Assembly (NCBI GenBank): GCA_021781115.1
Contig: JAJXXL010000175.1
Location: 1 to 39,877, forward strand
Direction of reading: 5' to 3'
DNA length: 39,877 nt
DNA from: Planctomycetota bacterium
GTDB lineage: Bacteria; Planctomycetota; Planctomycetia; Planctomycetales; Planctomycetaceae
The notes under the pieces are model-generated. The model was not told the DNA's origin, did not search any database, and saw only the letters and a program-made list of their open reading frames with translations. Below are positions 1 to 9,066 of the stretch, piece after piece (the stretch's first letter is position 1; each line of letters opens with the position of its first letter). The position numbers and the translations under genes are program-made.

Positions 1-2
1 TC

Positions 3-563
3 GCATTTTATCAGGCGCAGTACCCCGAAGTCGCGGCGGCGGGGTGCAACCCGCTGGTGCACTTCATTGAATATGGCGCGCGCCGGGCCCTGTCGCCCCA
101 TCCGGCGTTTGATGCCGCGTTTTACCTGGCCCACAACCTTGATGTTGCCGCGGCAAACCTCAACCCGCTCGTGCATTACCTGACAGGCGGCGCACAGGAG
201 CTGCGACAACCGCACCCCCTGTTTGACGTCGAGTATTATCTCCGTCAATGCCCCGATGCGATCGACAACGGCACTCGCCCGCTCGAGCATTACCTGCTGC
301 GCGGCGTTGCACTGGGGGCCGACCCCTGCCCGTTCTTCGATACCTCATGGTACTATCAGCAGCATGCCTCGGCGCGGCAATCAGGGTTGAACCCGCTGGT
401 GCATTACATACTTCGCGGCGAGCAAATGCGGCTGAACCCGCACCCGCTGTTCGATGTGGGCTATTACCTCGAACAGTACCCTGATGTGGCCGATTCGACA
501 GGGTCGCCACTCGTGCATTTCCTGACCTCCGGCGCGGGCGAGGGCCGCCGCCCCTCGCCCGAT
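3..563 (+). repeat. Tandem 114-bp (38-residue) coding repeats
   Basis: Within the glycosyltransferase, repeat units begin with Phe codons at 108, 222, 336 and 450, an exact 114-nt spacing, with a degenerate next boundary at 564. A further partial unit lies at the left window edge. Conserved positions are F-D at the start, a Y/F-Y pair four to five residues in, P-D near residue 11, NPLxH(Y/F) near residue 20 and a PHPxFD junction. Similar repeats are known next to glycosyltransferase domains; their role is not established. Confidence 0.85.
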
Positions 564-1895
564 TTTCGCATGTCGCGGCAGATCTCCCGGTTGTTGCAAC
601 AGGGCGACGGGCGCAACGCCTTGGCGTTGTATCAGTTGTCAGCCGTCCAGCGGCCGCTCGGCGAGCCTCGCGACTTGTCAATACTCGTTCGGATTCGGGG
701 GGTCGAGGAACGCCTTGAGGAACAGGGCGGGTTCTTGCACCAGGCTCCGCGCGAGATGATTCGTATGACAGCCCCGCGATTCGGCGGGTCGCCGCCCCGC
801 CACCTCGCCCCGTGTCTCGCGCCGTTGCCGCGTGAATATGTTGGCGAGCTGCGCGACATGACTGTCGTGGGCGGCACCAGGTTGATGATTGATGCAACCG
901 GTACGCTGCTGCACGACGAACTGGCGTGCATTTCGAATCCGGCGTATGGCGTCAAGCCCCACCAGTTGCGGTTCGTACACGGCAATTCGGCCATTGTGCA
1001 TCTGCAAACGCGGCCGGGCAACCGAATCGACGCGGGCGTGCTGATTTCGTGCGACCACGATAACAATTACTTTCACTGGCTGGTCGAATGCCTGCCCAAA
1101 GTGCTGCTGATCGATTCGATTCCCGAATGCCGCGGCCTGCCGCTGCTTGTGGGGCGGAACCTGCACCCGAACCTGGTTAAACTGCTGGATGTCGTGAATA
1201 CAACGGGACGGCGGATCATTCGCCTTCAGGATGGCGGCCAATATCGCGTCGAGCGGCTGATATACCCTTCCGACTTGTCGCGTCTGCTCGACCGCTATGA
1301 GGGAATCCCACGGCCCGAGATCGACTCGGTGTTTTGCATCCGGTGGATCAAACAGGTGATCGATCTCGTCAAGGAACGACTGCTGCCAGCGCCCGCCGCG
1401 GCCGACGGCCCCCGCGCCGCCGATTGCGCGCACACCGCGAGCGACACCGGCGGCAAAGGCGGGCGAAAGTTGTATCTCACGCGGCGGCGGGCCACCTATC
1501 GCCTGGTGCAAAACGAAACGGAACTCGAGTTGGCACTATTCCGCCGCGGTTTTGAAATCGTCGATCTCGACGGGGCTTCGCCCGAATTGCAGGTGGCACT
1601 GCTCGATCAGGCGCGGCTCGTCATTGCTCCAACCGGCGCCGCATTGACTAACCTTTTGTTTTGCCGTCCTGGCGCACGGGCGATCGTCCTCAATTTTGCC
1701 CACGAAAGCGCGAATTACCATATTTTCAGCCAGATTGCCGATGCCGCCGGGGCCAGCCTGCAATACGCCCTGGGCCCGCGCCTGTTCAACCGCTCGACGG
1801 CGACGGTACACGACGATTATCTGGCCGACATTCCCCTCGTATTGAACATGGTCGATGAACTTGAGCAATCGGCAGCCGGGCGCATCGCAGCGTGA
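3..1895 (+). CDS. GT61-type glycosyltransferase with N-terminal 38-residue repeats (5' partial)
   Basis: The reading frame is open to the window's left edge and the repeat pattern continues upstream of the first possible start (GTG at 57), so the 5' end is missing. The N-terminal part is a tandem FDxxYYLxxxPDV...NPLxHYL repeat (see separate entry). Numbering from GTG57, the C-terminal half (about residues 270-590) resembles the DUF563/GT61 glycosyltransferase family: a YFHWLVECLPK stretch near residue 340, a RKLYLTRR motif near 470, and an APTGAALTNLLFCRPG stretch near the end, as seen in that family. GT61 enzymes transfer sugars to polysaccharides or glycoproteins; the acceptor here is unknown. 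The next gene is a sugar-type acyltransferase on the same strand, which supports a surface polysaccharide locus extending to the left. Family assignment is fairly sure; substrate is not. Confidence 0.85.
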   Translation, partial: AFYQAQYPEVAAAGCNPLVHFIEYGARRALSPHPAFDAAFYLAHNLDVAAANLNPLVHYLTGGAQELRQPHPLFDVEYYLRQCPDAIDNGTRPLEHYLLRGVALGADPCPFFDTSWYYQQHASARQSGLNPLVHYILRGEQMRLNPHPLFDVGYYLEQYPDVADSTGSPLVHFLTSGAGEGRRPSPDFRMSRQISRLLQQGDGRNALALYQLSAVQRPLGEPRDLSILVRIRGVEERLEEQGGFLHQAPREMIRMTAPRFGGSPPRHLAPCLAPLPREYVGELRDMTVVGGTRLMIDATGTLLHDELACISNPAYGVKPHQLRFVHGNSAIVHLQTRPGNRIDAGVLISCDHDNNYFHWLVECLPKVLLIDSIPECRGLPLLVGRNLHPNLVKLLDVVNTTGRRIIRLQDGGQYRVERLIYPSDLSRLLDRYEGIPRPEIDSVFCIRWIKQVIDLVKERLLPAPAAADGPRAADCAHTASDTGGKGGRKLYLTRRRATYRLVQNETELELALFRRGFEIVDLDGASPELQVALLDQARLVIAPTGAALTNLLFCRPGARAIVLNFAHESANYHIFSQIADAAGASLQYALGPRLFNRSTATVHDDYLADIPLVLNMVDELEQSAAGRIAA

Positions 1896-1983
1896 TGTGC
1901 CCACCGACAGTTTTTGAGACCGCCATTTTTCGTTGCGTCAAATCCAACTTATTTCCAACGCATTGACGTTCGAAGGAAAGCAG

Positions 1984-2763
1984 ATGCCCCTGAACAAGGT
2001 TTCGCCAACGGCCCAGATCGGCAGGAATGTGACCATTGGCGACTTCACGATCATTCATGACAACGTGGTCATTGGCGACGGTTCGACCATCGACAGTCAT
2101 TGCGTGGTCGGGTACCCCTCACGGCTCGCCCTGAAGAAGACCGTGGTCATCGGGCCGAACAGCACCGTTCGCAGCCACAGCGTCATATATGAGGGGTGCA
2201 CGTTTGGCGAGCGCCTGACCACCGGTCACGCCGTGCATATCCGGGAAAACACTCAGGCCGGCCGGTACGTGCAAGTGGGAACAAATTCCGATATCCAGGG
2301 CGACTGCGTACTCGGCAACTTCGTCAAGCTGCATTCAGAAGTGCACATTTCGAAGGCGTCGCGCGTGGGCGATTTTGTGTGGATCTACCCCCGCACACAG
2401 TTCACGAATGACCCGTTTCCACCGTCACATATCGTCGAGTCAATCCTTGTCGACGACCTGGCGGTCATCGCCACGAACACCCTGGTTCTGCCGGGAATTC
2501 GCATTGGGCTGGCGTCGTTCGTGGCAGCCGGCAGCGTGCTGCGGGCACATGTGCCCGACTTGCATTGCGTCGGCGGCGTGCCCGCGAAAACGTTCGCGAC
2601 GATCGACCGGTTTTACAACATGAAATACAACCTCGGCGCCCCCTGGCCGAGCCACTACCGCGACGCTTACCCCCCCGAAAGCCAGCCGCTGCTCGATGTC
2701 ATTCTCACCCGCGTGAATGCCGCGATCGAACTCCGCCGCATCGAGCGCGAAAACGCCGCCTGA
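1984..2763 (+). CDS. Left-handed beta-helix (hexapeptide-repeat) acyltransferase
   Basis: This is a 259-residue protein. The open frame extends back to a TTG at 1933, but ATG1984 is preceded by a good ribosome-binding site (AAGGA about 7 nt upstream) and starts directly at the first hexapeptide coil, so it is preferred. Residues 6-200 show continuous hexapeptide repeats (for example IGRNVTIGDFTII, IGPNSTVRSHSVI), typical of LbH O- or N-acyltransferases. A GVPAK motif follows the helix, as in the sugar N-acetyltransferase group that includes WlbB/WbpD-like enzymes. It probably acetylates a nucleotide sugar or polysaccharide with acetyl-CoA in the cytoplasm. Its position 88 nt after the GT61 gene on the same strand supports a joint role in glycan synthesis. 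The exact substrate cannot be read from sequence. Confidence 0.85.
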   Translation: MPLNKVSPTAQIGRNVTIGDFTIIHDNVVIGDGSTIDSHCVVGYPSRLALKKTVVIGPNSTVRSHSVIYEGCTFGERLTTGHAVHIRENTQAGRYVQVGTNSDIQGDCVLGNFVKLHSEVHISKASRVGDFVWIYPRTQFTNDPFPPSHIVESILVDDLAVIATNTLVLPGIRIGLASFVAAGSVLRAHVPDLHCVGGVPAKTFATIDRFYNMKYNLGAPWPSHYRDAYPPESQPLLDVILTRVNAAIELRRIERENAA

Positions 2764-2902
2764 AGACTACCGCCCCCTGAGAGATTGGGCGTCTGGCCTG
2801 CCACCCGCGACCGTGGCGCAGGGCGTACGGCCGCGCCCTCGCCACAGCCGCACGACGGCGATCGCTCCTGTTTGGAACATCAACGGCGCGGGAACGAACG
2901 GG

Positions 2903-4141
2903 CTAAATGCCCGGGACTGGAAAACTCTTACAGAATTCGCGAATTTCGCCGCGCACGCGGTCAGCCAGCGCTGCGTCTTCAGGCGCGCGCAGGATCCGCA
3001 AGATCCAACCGCCCACCTGTTTCATTTCAAGTTCCTTCATGCCGCGCGTTGTCAGGGCCGGCGTGCCCAGGCGAATTCCGCTGGGGTCAAGCGCCTTGCG
3101 CTGATCGTAGGGAATCATATTCTTGTTGACGGTGATTCCGGCGCGGTCGAGGGCTTTTTCGGCAATGGAACCGGTCAGGCCAATCGCGGTAACATCGGCA
3201 AGCATCAGGTGGTTGTCAGTGCCTCCGCTGGCCAGCGTGACGCCCCCGGCGGTCAGCGCGTCGGCGAGGGTTTTGGCATTGGCCACGATCTGCCGGGCGT
3301 AGGTTTTGAACTCGGGCTGCAGGGCCTCATGAAAGCAAACGGCCTTGGCGGCAATGATGTGCATCAGCGGGCCGCCCTGCATTCCGGGAAAGACGCTTTT
3401 GTCGAGCGTTTTGGCGTGAACCTCCTTCGACAGCACGAAGCCCGAGCGCGGGCCACGCAGCGTCTTATGCGACGTCGAGGTTACGAAATCAGCGCATGGT
3501 ACAGGGCTGTTGTGAATTCCGGCGGCGACGAGGCCGGCATAGTGGGCCATGTCGACCATCAGTACTGCACCAATTTCGCGCGCGATTTCAGCAAACCGGG
3601 CGTGGTCGATTTCCCGCGGGTACGCGCTGGCCCCGGCCAGAATCATTTTGGGCCGATGCTCGCGGGCCAGCCGCGCCACCTGATCAAAGTCAATGCGGTG
3701 GTCTGACTCGCGCACGCCGTACGGAATCGCCTGGTAAATCTGGCCGGAAAAGTTGAGGCTCATGCCGTGCGTCAGGTGACCGCCATGCGCCAGATTGAAC
3801 GCTAGAAAAGATTCGCCCGGCTTGAGCACGCTGAAATAAACGGCCATGTTCGCCTGCGACCCGGCATGCGGCTGTACGTTGGCATGCTCGGCCCCAAACA
3901 GTTGCTTGACGCGATCGCGAGCGAGGTTCTCGACGACATCGACGTATTCGCAACCGCCGTAGTACCGTCGCCCCGGGTAGCCCTCGGCGTATTTGTTTGT
4001 CAGGACGGTGCCGGCGGCCTGCATCACGGCGGCACTGGTGTAATTCTCAGAGGCAATCAGCTCAAGCCCGTCGTGCTGGCGGGTCATTTCCTGTTGAATG
4101 GCGGTCCACAGTGTCGGGTCGTTCTGGGCAAGCAGGTTCAT
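2903..4141 (-). CDS. glyA: Serine hydroxymethyltransferase
   Basis: GlyA interconverts serine plus tetrahydrofolate with glycine plus 5,10-methylene-THF in the cytoplasm, using PLP. The 412-residue product matches the family length (about 415). Visible landmarks are [11 protein letters not shown] near the N-terminus, [15 protein letters not shown], the [11 protein letters not shown] segment, and the PLP-lysine motif [14 protein letters not shown] with the Schiff-base lysine at K226. The frame is open to 4429, but the extra 96 residues are not SHMT-like. ATG4141 begins with the normal MNLLAQNDP-type N-terminus and has a GAGG about 6 nt upstream. The gene is convergent with the acyltransferase and divergent from the BRCT/TPR gene, so it is probably a single-gene transcript. 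Confidence 0.97.
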   Translation of the reverse strand: MNLLAQNDPTLWTAIQQEMTRQHDGLELIASENYTSAAVMQAAGTVLTNKYAEGYPGRRYYGGCEYVDVVENLARDRVKQLFGAEHANVQPHAGSQANMAVYFSVLKPGESFLAFNLAHGGHLTHGMSLNFSGQIYQAIPYGVRESDHRIDFDQVARLAREHRPKMILAGASAYPREIDHARFAEIAREIGAVLMVDMAHYAGLVAAGIHNSPVPCADFVTSTSHKTLRGPRSGFVLSKEVHAKTLDKSVFPGMQGGPLMHIIAAKAVCFHEALQPEFKTYARQIVANAKTLADALTAGGVTLASGGTDNHLMLADVTAIGLTGSIAEKALDRAGITVNKNMIPYDQRKALDPSGIRLGTPALTTRGMKELEMKQVGGWILRILRAPEDAALADRVRGEIREFCKSFPVPGI

Positions 4142-4563
4142 GTCAGCCTCGGCTGTAAATGCTGCGTGGAAAAAAAAGTCAGAATCAGCGGCTGTGGAAC
4201 CGCCCATCGGCAATTCGGCCCCGGTCGCTGATTTCGCACGGCCACTCCTGACAACCAGCCGATCGAGCACCGCTTCGTTGATGCTCAGGTGTCGGCGGGA
4301 CAGCCGCGGCCACATGCCGAAAATCGCTTTATAGTAGCTTGGCGAGGCAAACGCTACCCAATCCGGTAGTCGGCAGGTATGCTCAACCTGCGTCACCAGG
4401 CTGCGCGCTGGGCGACTGTGGAAATCCAACGCCCGCGATACCGCGGTGGGCGCTGCCAGCCCTGCGAAAGGCGGACTGCGAGCGAGTGCCCTTGCCCGTT
4501 TGCGGCAGTCAGTTCCGGTGTCAGAGTACCGCTTGATTATCCCAAGACCACGTTGACTTCGTC
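4142..4563. other. Divergent intergenic region glyA / BRCT-TPR gene
   Basis: This 422-bp region should hold promoters for both flanking genes. On the minus strand a TATAAA hexamer lies at 4333-4328 and could be a -10 box for glyA, but no convincing -35 box lies at 16-18 nt. No tRNA, glycine riboswitch or other conserved RNA was recognised by eye. The open frame running upstream of glyA to 4429 looks non-coding. Confidence 0.4.
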
Positions 4564-5763
4564 ATGCAAAATTCGCCCGTGCCCCGTGCCCCGTTGCCGC
4601 TTGCAGGCGAGCGTGTGGCGTTTACCGGCACGCTGGCGTCGATGACGCACAACCAGGCACACGCTTTGGTCGAATCGCACGGGGGGACGGCAACAGAACA
4701 CGTCAGCCGGCAGACGACACTGCTCGTCGTAGGCGAAGAGGGCTGGCCGCTCGAGCCCGATGGCAAACCCGCGCTCAAATGGCAACAGGTCGAACGCTGG
4801 CGAGCCGAAGGCCTGGAAATTCGCGTGGCAACCGAATCGGAGTGGCTGGAATTCGTGGGGTTAAGTGAAAGTCGGCAGGAGGTGCACCGGCATTACACGC
4901 CGGCCATGCTCAGCCAGGTGCTGAACGTGCCGGTGAACCTCATTCGCGCCTGGGAACGCACCCAACTGATCAAGCCGGTCGCGCGGGTGTTTCGCCTGCC
5001 GTACTTTGATTTTCAGGAGGTCGCGAGCGCTCGGCGGCTGGCCGAACTGGTGAGCGCAGGTGTTTCCTGCAAGGAAATCCGATCGAGCCTCGAACGCTTG
5101 GGGCAGGTGTTTGGCGGAGTCGAACGGCCCTTGTCGCAATTGGAAGTTTTGGCGCGCGATCGCCGCGTGGTCGTGCGCAACGCGCGGGGCCGGCTGACAA
5201 CCGCCGCAGGCCAGATGTTGTTTGATTTTGAACCACCCGCGGCAGCGTCAGAATCAGGGCCGGTGCTGCCCATTCCGCTTGACGCTCCGCTCGAATTGTC
5301 GGCCGAAGAATGGTTTGCCGAGGGATGCCGCCGCGCCGAACGGGGCGACCTGGCGACTGCGATCGAGGCCTTTCGTATGGCGCTCATGGACGAGCCCGAC
5401 CGGGCCGATGTACAGTTTCATCTGGCCGAGGCATTGTACCGTGCTGGCAACGTGCGCGGCGCGATCGAGCGGTACCATGCGGCGGTCGAACTGGACCACG
5501 ATTATCTCGAAGGCTGGACGCAACTGGGGTGCGTCTACGCCGAAGTCGGCGAGCTCGAAGCGGCGGTCGAGGCGTTTGACGTGGCTCTCGACGTGCACTC
5601 CGATTACCCCGACGCGCATTTGCACCTGGCAGAAGCGCTACACCAGTTGGGCCGCACGGCCGAAGCCGTTCCCCACTGGAGGCGCTACCTCGACTTCGAT
5701 CAGCGCGGGCCGTGGGCCGCCGCCGCAAAAGAACGGCTGGAATTGGCAACTCCGCGCGGCTGA
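4564..5763 (+). CDS. BRCT domain + MerR-like HTH + TPR fusion protein
   Basis: This is a 399-residue soluble protein with three recognisable parts. Residues about 10-98 look like a BRCT domain of the ligase/RFC type: LAGERVAFTGTLASMTH, then a SHGGTATEHVSRQTTLLVVG stretch, with a Trp in the last helix (SEWLEF). Residues about 108-185 resemble a MerR-like winged HTH (YTPAMLSQVLNVPVNLIRAW, then a helical SAGVSCKEIRSSLERLG segment). Residues about 245-385 contain roughly four TPR units (for example AEALYRAGNVRGAIERYHAA). There is no signal peptide or membrane segment. The combination suggests a DNA-binding regulator or scaffold with protein-protein interaction surfaces. BRCT and TPR calls are firm by pattern, while the HTH is somewhat less so. 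Function is unknown; it is transcribed alone, away from glyA. Confidence 0.85.
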   Translation: MQNSPVPRAPLPLAGERVAFTGTLASMTHNQAHALVESHGGTATEHVSRQTTLLVVGEEGWPLEPDGKPALKWQQVERWRAEGLEIRVATESEWLEFVGLSESRQEVHRHYTPAMLSQVLNVPVNLIRAWERTQLIKPVARVFRLPYFDFQEVASARRLAELVSAGVSCKEIRSSLERLGQVFGGVERPLSQLEVLARDRRVVVRNARGRLTTAAGQMLFDFEPPAAASESGPVLPIPLDAPLELSAEEWFAEGCRRAERGDLATAIEAFRMALMDEPDRADVQFHLAEALYRAGNVRGAIERYHAAVELDHDYLEGWTQLGCVYAEVGELEAAVEAFDVALDVHSDYPDAHLHLAEALHQLGRTAEAVPHWRRYLDFDQRGPWAAAAKERLELATPRG

Positions 5764-5820
5764 TTGCCCGGCAGCGACGCCGCTGGCTGATCGCAGGGGG
5801 GGGTGCGGGGCGAACAGAGG

Positions 5821-6057
5821 CTATTCGTCGGCATCGGCTGAGTGGGCAGGCGGCGGCTCGTTGTGCCGGGTCGCAACTGTGACCAGCACGACGGCCCCCA
5901 TCGCCAGCAGCGAGTACAGGAAAAATCCGGTCAGCATCTTGCCGATCGTGCTCACCGCCTCGGTGTCGTCGGCGCCGAATTGCGAAATCTCACCCCGATC
6001 AAACAGCGGGGCAGGCGCGACAGGATCAGCCGCAGTTACAGTCGAATGATCAGACAC
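5821..6057 (-). CDS. Small single-pass membrane protein downstream of mrdA
   Basis: This is a 78-residue hypothetical protein when started at GTG6057, which has a purine-rich GAGAGAG tract just upstream. An ATG at 6111 would add 18 residues that do not look conserved in style. One hydrophobic segment spans about residues 42-62 (LTGFFLYSLLAMGAVVLVTV). The N-terminal part is acidic and probably cytoplasmic, and the tail is short and polar. It follows mrdA on the same strand after 156 nt, so it may be co-transcribed with the mre cluster. No family was recognised. The gene call rests on codon-like composition, the hydrophobic segment and the position; the start is uncertain. Confidence 0.6.
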   Translation of the reverse strand: MSDHSTVTAADPVAPAPLFDRGEISQFGADDTEAVSTIGKMLTGFFLYSLLAMGAVVLVTVATRHNEPPPAHSADADE

Positions 6058-6213
6058 GTGCTCTCTCTTTCGCTTGAAGCCAATCGAATCGCATCGGCCC
6101 GCCGCCGACACGTCGCTATTGTGTGCAAAATCCTGATCGCTGTCGAGGGAAAATGGTGCGAAACTCGCACGGTGGCGACACGCACCACCCTGGTTCGCCC
6201 CACGCTTGCCTGG

Positions 6214-8415
6214 CTAGGGGTGCAGCACCCCGGTGTGCAGCATGGCCTGAACGAATTCGCGAGCGACCGGCCCGGCGGCATGGCCTCCTGAGCCAGCATG
6301 CTCCAGAACAACGACAAAGGCAATCTTTGGCCGGTCGGCCGGCACATAGCCGGCAAACCAGGCGTGGTCTTCGCGGCCGCCTCCGGTTTCGGCTGTTCCC
6401 GTCTTTCCCGCGATGGCCATCTCACGAATGCGAACTGTCTTATACCCAGTGCCACGCGGGTCCGCCACGACTCGCTTCAATCCGCGGTCAATGGCGCGCA
6501 GAGTTGCCGGCGACAGCCCGAAAATGACGTGGGGCTCGGGTGGTGAAAGGTCTTCTGACGCGGCGGCCTGGACAACCCCCGTTTCGACGACGGTGGGACC
6601 AAACGACTCGACGAGGTGGGGCGTCACGAGCCGTCCGCCGTTGGCCACCGCTGCCATCATCCGTACGATTTGCAAAGGGGTCGCCGTGAGCCGGGCCTGC
6701 CCGATCGCCAGTCCCAGCGCCTCGCCCGATGCCTTGGCCGGGCGGCGGCCCGGCACAGCAGGAACCGGAAAACTGCCAGAGTTTTCGTGAGGCAGGTCAA
6801 TGCCGGTGGGCTGCCCGAATCCAAATCGCCGCCCCCATTCGTAGATCGGGTCGGGGCCAATCCGCCGGGCAGCGGTAAAGAAATAGACGTTGCATGAGCG
6901 GGCCAGGGCGTCGGCCAAGTCGACGTCGCCATGCACGAGGCTGTGATAGCAGCGAAACGCATCGGGGTTGTCGAGAAACCCCTGGCAGTAAACATGCTCT
7001 GAGGGGTCGAGCCGGCCGCTTTGCAGAAACGCCGCCGCGCTCAGCACCTTGAATACCGAACCGGGGGGCAGCGCCATTTCAGAAACTCGCGGAAAGAACG
7101 GCTTTCGAGGATCGCGCACCAGCCGCTGCCAGGCGGCTTCGTCGTGATTGACCAGCAGGTTCAAATCGAACCGTGGCGCCGCCGCCGCCGCGAGCACGGC
7201 GCCGGTTCGCACGTCGACCGCCGCAATACAGCCGCCCCTGGGAACCGGAAGTTCGGCGCCGGTCAGTTCGTCTTGCCGCGGCCCTTGCAGCGTGGCATCA
7301 AGCAGTTGCTCGGCCGCGTGCTGCAGGTTGAGATTAAGCGTCAGCACAAGATCCTGACCGAATCGGGGCGGGCGGGTGAGCTCCTTATGGATCAATTCGC
7401 CGCGCCGGTTAAAAACCAGCCTTTGCTCGCCGCGCAAGCCGCGCAATTGTTGCTCGTAGTACTGCTCGAGGCCCGCCAGCCCCACCTGATCGCCAGCCCG
7501 GTAATCGAGCGGGTCGCCCTTGGGAAACCGCCCCCGCCGGTCGGCCAGAGCCTCGTTCGAGATTGCGGTGCGGTAACCGATGAGGTGCGCCGCGGCGTCA
7601 TGCCGGGGATACACGCGCCGCACGGCCAGCGCCACGCGCACACCGGGAAAGAAATGTGGCTGCGTTTCGATAACGGCAGCCATATCAGACGAGATTTCCG
7701 AAATGATCGGGTGGTATTGCAACTGTTCTTGAATAATCAGCGGCTCGTCGCGTTCGCGCTCGGGGCTGGTTGTCAGCGCCGCGGCCGCGCTGCTCCAAGC
7801 CCACCGCCACCACGATTCGCCCGGTGCGGCCATGCGCGGCGGCGCCTCGGCGTTCTGGCGAGTGCGACTTCCCGCAATCTTTTGCAGAACACGTTCAACG
7901 CGAGTCTGGATCCCGCGACGACGTTCGGCCAGTGCCTCCGGCGAAACCCCCGCCACCTGCGACAACCGCCGCCACATTTCGGCCCGCTGTGCGAGCAGCC
8001 GCTCGACGCCTTCGCGAATGCGCTCGGGGCGGCGCTCGCGGCGGTCAAGCTGCGACAGCACCTGCTGTTTCAGCCATAACGGGTCGGGCGGCTCTTCGAG
8101 CCAGCGATAGTGAACCTGCACGCCAAACAGCCCCACATCCTGCGCCAGCACTTCGCCGTCGCTCGACAGAATTCGCCCGGTCGTGCTTGGAATCGATTCG
8201 AACCGTTCGGTAGTCATCTGGTACGCGGCAGCGAATGATTCGCCAAGTTGCGATTGAACCTGGGTTAATCGCACCGCCACCACAACCATAAGAATCGCCA
8301 GCCCCACAAACAGCAGCGCCAGCCGCAAGCCGGGGCTTTGGTCGATCGCCCCCCCGGGGGCAACGCCGGCTGACGTACGACCGGTCACGAACGGGCTGTG
8401 CAGTCGATTGCGCAT
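6214..8415 (-). CDS. mrdA: Penicillin-binding protein 2 (elongasome transpeptidase)
   Basis: This is a class B PBP that cross-links peptidoglycan during lateral growth, anchored in the inner membrane. Residues about 28-50 form the membrane anchor (LRLALLFVGLAILMVVVAV). The transpeptidase motifs are all present: PPGSVFK with nucleophile S453 and K456, the SCN motif of SxN type (ARSCNVYFF), and KTGT at K671. At 733 residues it is longer than the usual 600-650. The surplus is mainly an Arg/Glu-rich, probably helical segment at about residues 125-235, between the anchor and the dimerisation domain. It lies 41 nt after mreD and closes the mreB-C-D-mrdA order known from many bacteria. The sequence cannot decide whether it partners with a RodA, because no rodA is present here. 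Confidence 0.93.
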   Translation of the reverse strand: MRNRLHSPFVTGRTSAGVAPGGAIDQSPGLRLALLFVGLAILMVVVAVRLTQVQSQLGESFAAAYQMTTERFESIPSTTGRILSSDGEVLAQDVGLFGVQVHYRWLEEPPDPLWLKQQVLSQLDRRERRPERIREGVERLLAQRAEMWRRLSQVAGVSPEALAERRRGIQTRVERVLQKIAGSRTRQNAEAPPRMAAPGESWWRWAWSSAAAALTTSPERERDEPLIIQEQLQYHPIISEISSDMAAVIETQPHFFPGVRVALAVRRVYPRHDAAAHLIGYRTAISNEALADRRGRFPKGDPLDYRAGDQVGLAGLEQYYEQQLRGLRGEQRLVFNRRGELIHKELTRPPRFGQDLVLTLNLNLQHAAEQLLDATLQGPRQDELTGAELPVPRGGCIAAVDVRTGAVLAAAAAPRFDLNLLVNHDEAAWQRLVRDPRKPFFPRVSEMALPPGSVFKVLSAAAFLQSGRLDPSEHVYCQGFLDNPDAFRCYHSLVHGDVDLADALARSCNVYFFTAARRIGPDPIYEWGRRFGFGQPTGIDLPHENSGSFPVPAVPGRRPAKASGEALGLAIGQARLTATPLQIVRMMAAVANGGRLVTPHLVESFGPTVVETGVVQAAASEDLSPPEPHVIFGLSPATLRAIDRGLKRVVADPRGTGYKTVRIREMAIAGKTGTAETGGGREDHAWFAGYVPADRPKIAFVVVLEHAGSGGHAAGPVAREFVQAMLHTGVLHP

Positions 8416-8456
8416 GCGGGTTTTGTCGTCGAAGGTTTAATCAGCCGGCTGCCCGG

Positions 8457-8993
8457 CTATTCCGTCAGCATATTCCAGCGATTGACGCGGTTTGCCGAAT
8501 CAGACGGTCGCGCGGCGATTCCCGCCACCTTTGCCAGAAACACAGCCACGCCGGCGATAAGGGCCGTATACGCCGCCGAACCCAGGCCAGCCAGTATGAG
8601 CGCGGCCCAGCCGGCCGCCGTCTCAGGTGGTGCAGCGTGAATCAGCCCAGTCAGGAACTGTGTGCTCCAGACCGTAAGGCCACACAACAGCGTTGCGGCA
8701 CCAGATCGCCCGCGAAACGGAAGCTGGCGGAGTTGCTGCGTGGCCCAGGCCGCAAGTGAAAAGCTGATCAGGCCTGCGCCGAAGGAGTCGGGCGCCAAGC
8801 CATCGGTTACCACTCCGCAGGCCACGGCGACATTGAAACCGGCGCAGCCCGGCAACCGCCAGACTGCGGCCAGCGTTCCCAGCACGATGAAATGCGGCAC
8901 AGCACCGCGCCAGGCGATTGTGGGCGCCAGCGCCGTTTGCAGCACACACATCGCATAGATCCAAGGTGTCAGTTGGACCAGCATTCGTAACAT
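8457..8993 (-). CDS. mreD: Rod shape-determining protein MreD
   Basis: This 178-residue, strongly hydrophobic protein has about five or six predicted membrane helices, the usual size and shape of MreD, an inner-membrane component linking MreB filaments to MreC and the wall-synthesis enzymes. Primary sequence of this family is poorly conserved, so the name relies mostly on its place between mreC and mrdA. ATG8993 has an AAAGG about 8 nt upstream. The gap to mreC is 73 nt and to mrdA 41 nt, consistent with one operon. Confidence 0.85.
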   Translation of the reverse strand: MLRMLVQLTPWIYAMCVLQTALAPTIAWRGAVPHFIVLGTLAAVWRLPGCAGFNVAVACGVVTDGLAPDSFGAGLISFSLAAWATQQLRQLPFRGRSGAATLLCGLTVWSTQFLTGLIHAAPPETAAGWAALILAGLGSAAYTALIAGVAVFLAKVAGIAARPSDSANRVNRWNMLTE

Positions 8994-9066
8994 GACAAGA
9001 CCTTTACCCCTACCGGGGGGGTGTGCAATTGGGCGCTACGACCAGTCGCAGCCGACAGGGCGGCAG

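Noticed and set aside
678-1511. Minus-strand 277-codon open frame opposite the glycosyltransferase
   Set aside because: Shadow of the GT61 coding frame; no domain or start signal.
2717-3706. Plus-strand 329-codon open frame opposite glyA
   Set aside because: It lies antisense to a clearly conserved SHMT gene and encodes no recognisable domain.
4142-4429. N-terminal extension of the glyA frame
   Set aside because: The extra residues have no SHMT similarity, and ATG4141 gives the normal family start and length.
4442-4563. Possible tRNA-like or structured RNA in the glyA upstream region
   Set aside because: No cloverleaf with matching acceptor stem and T-loop could be traced by eye.
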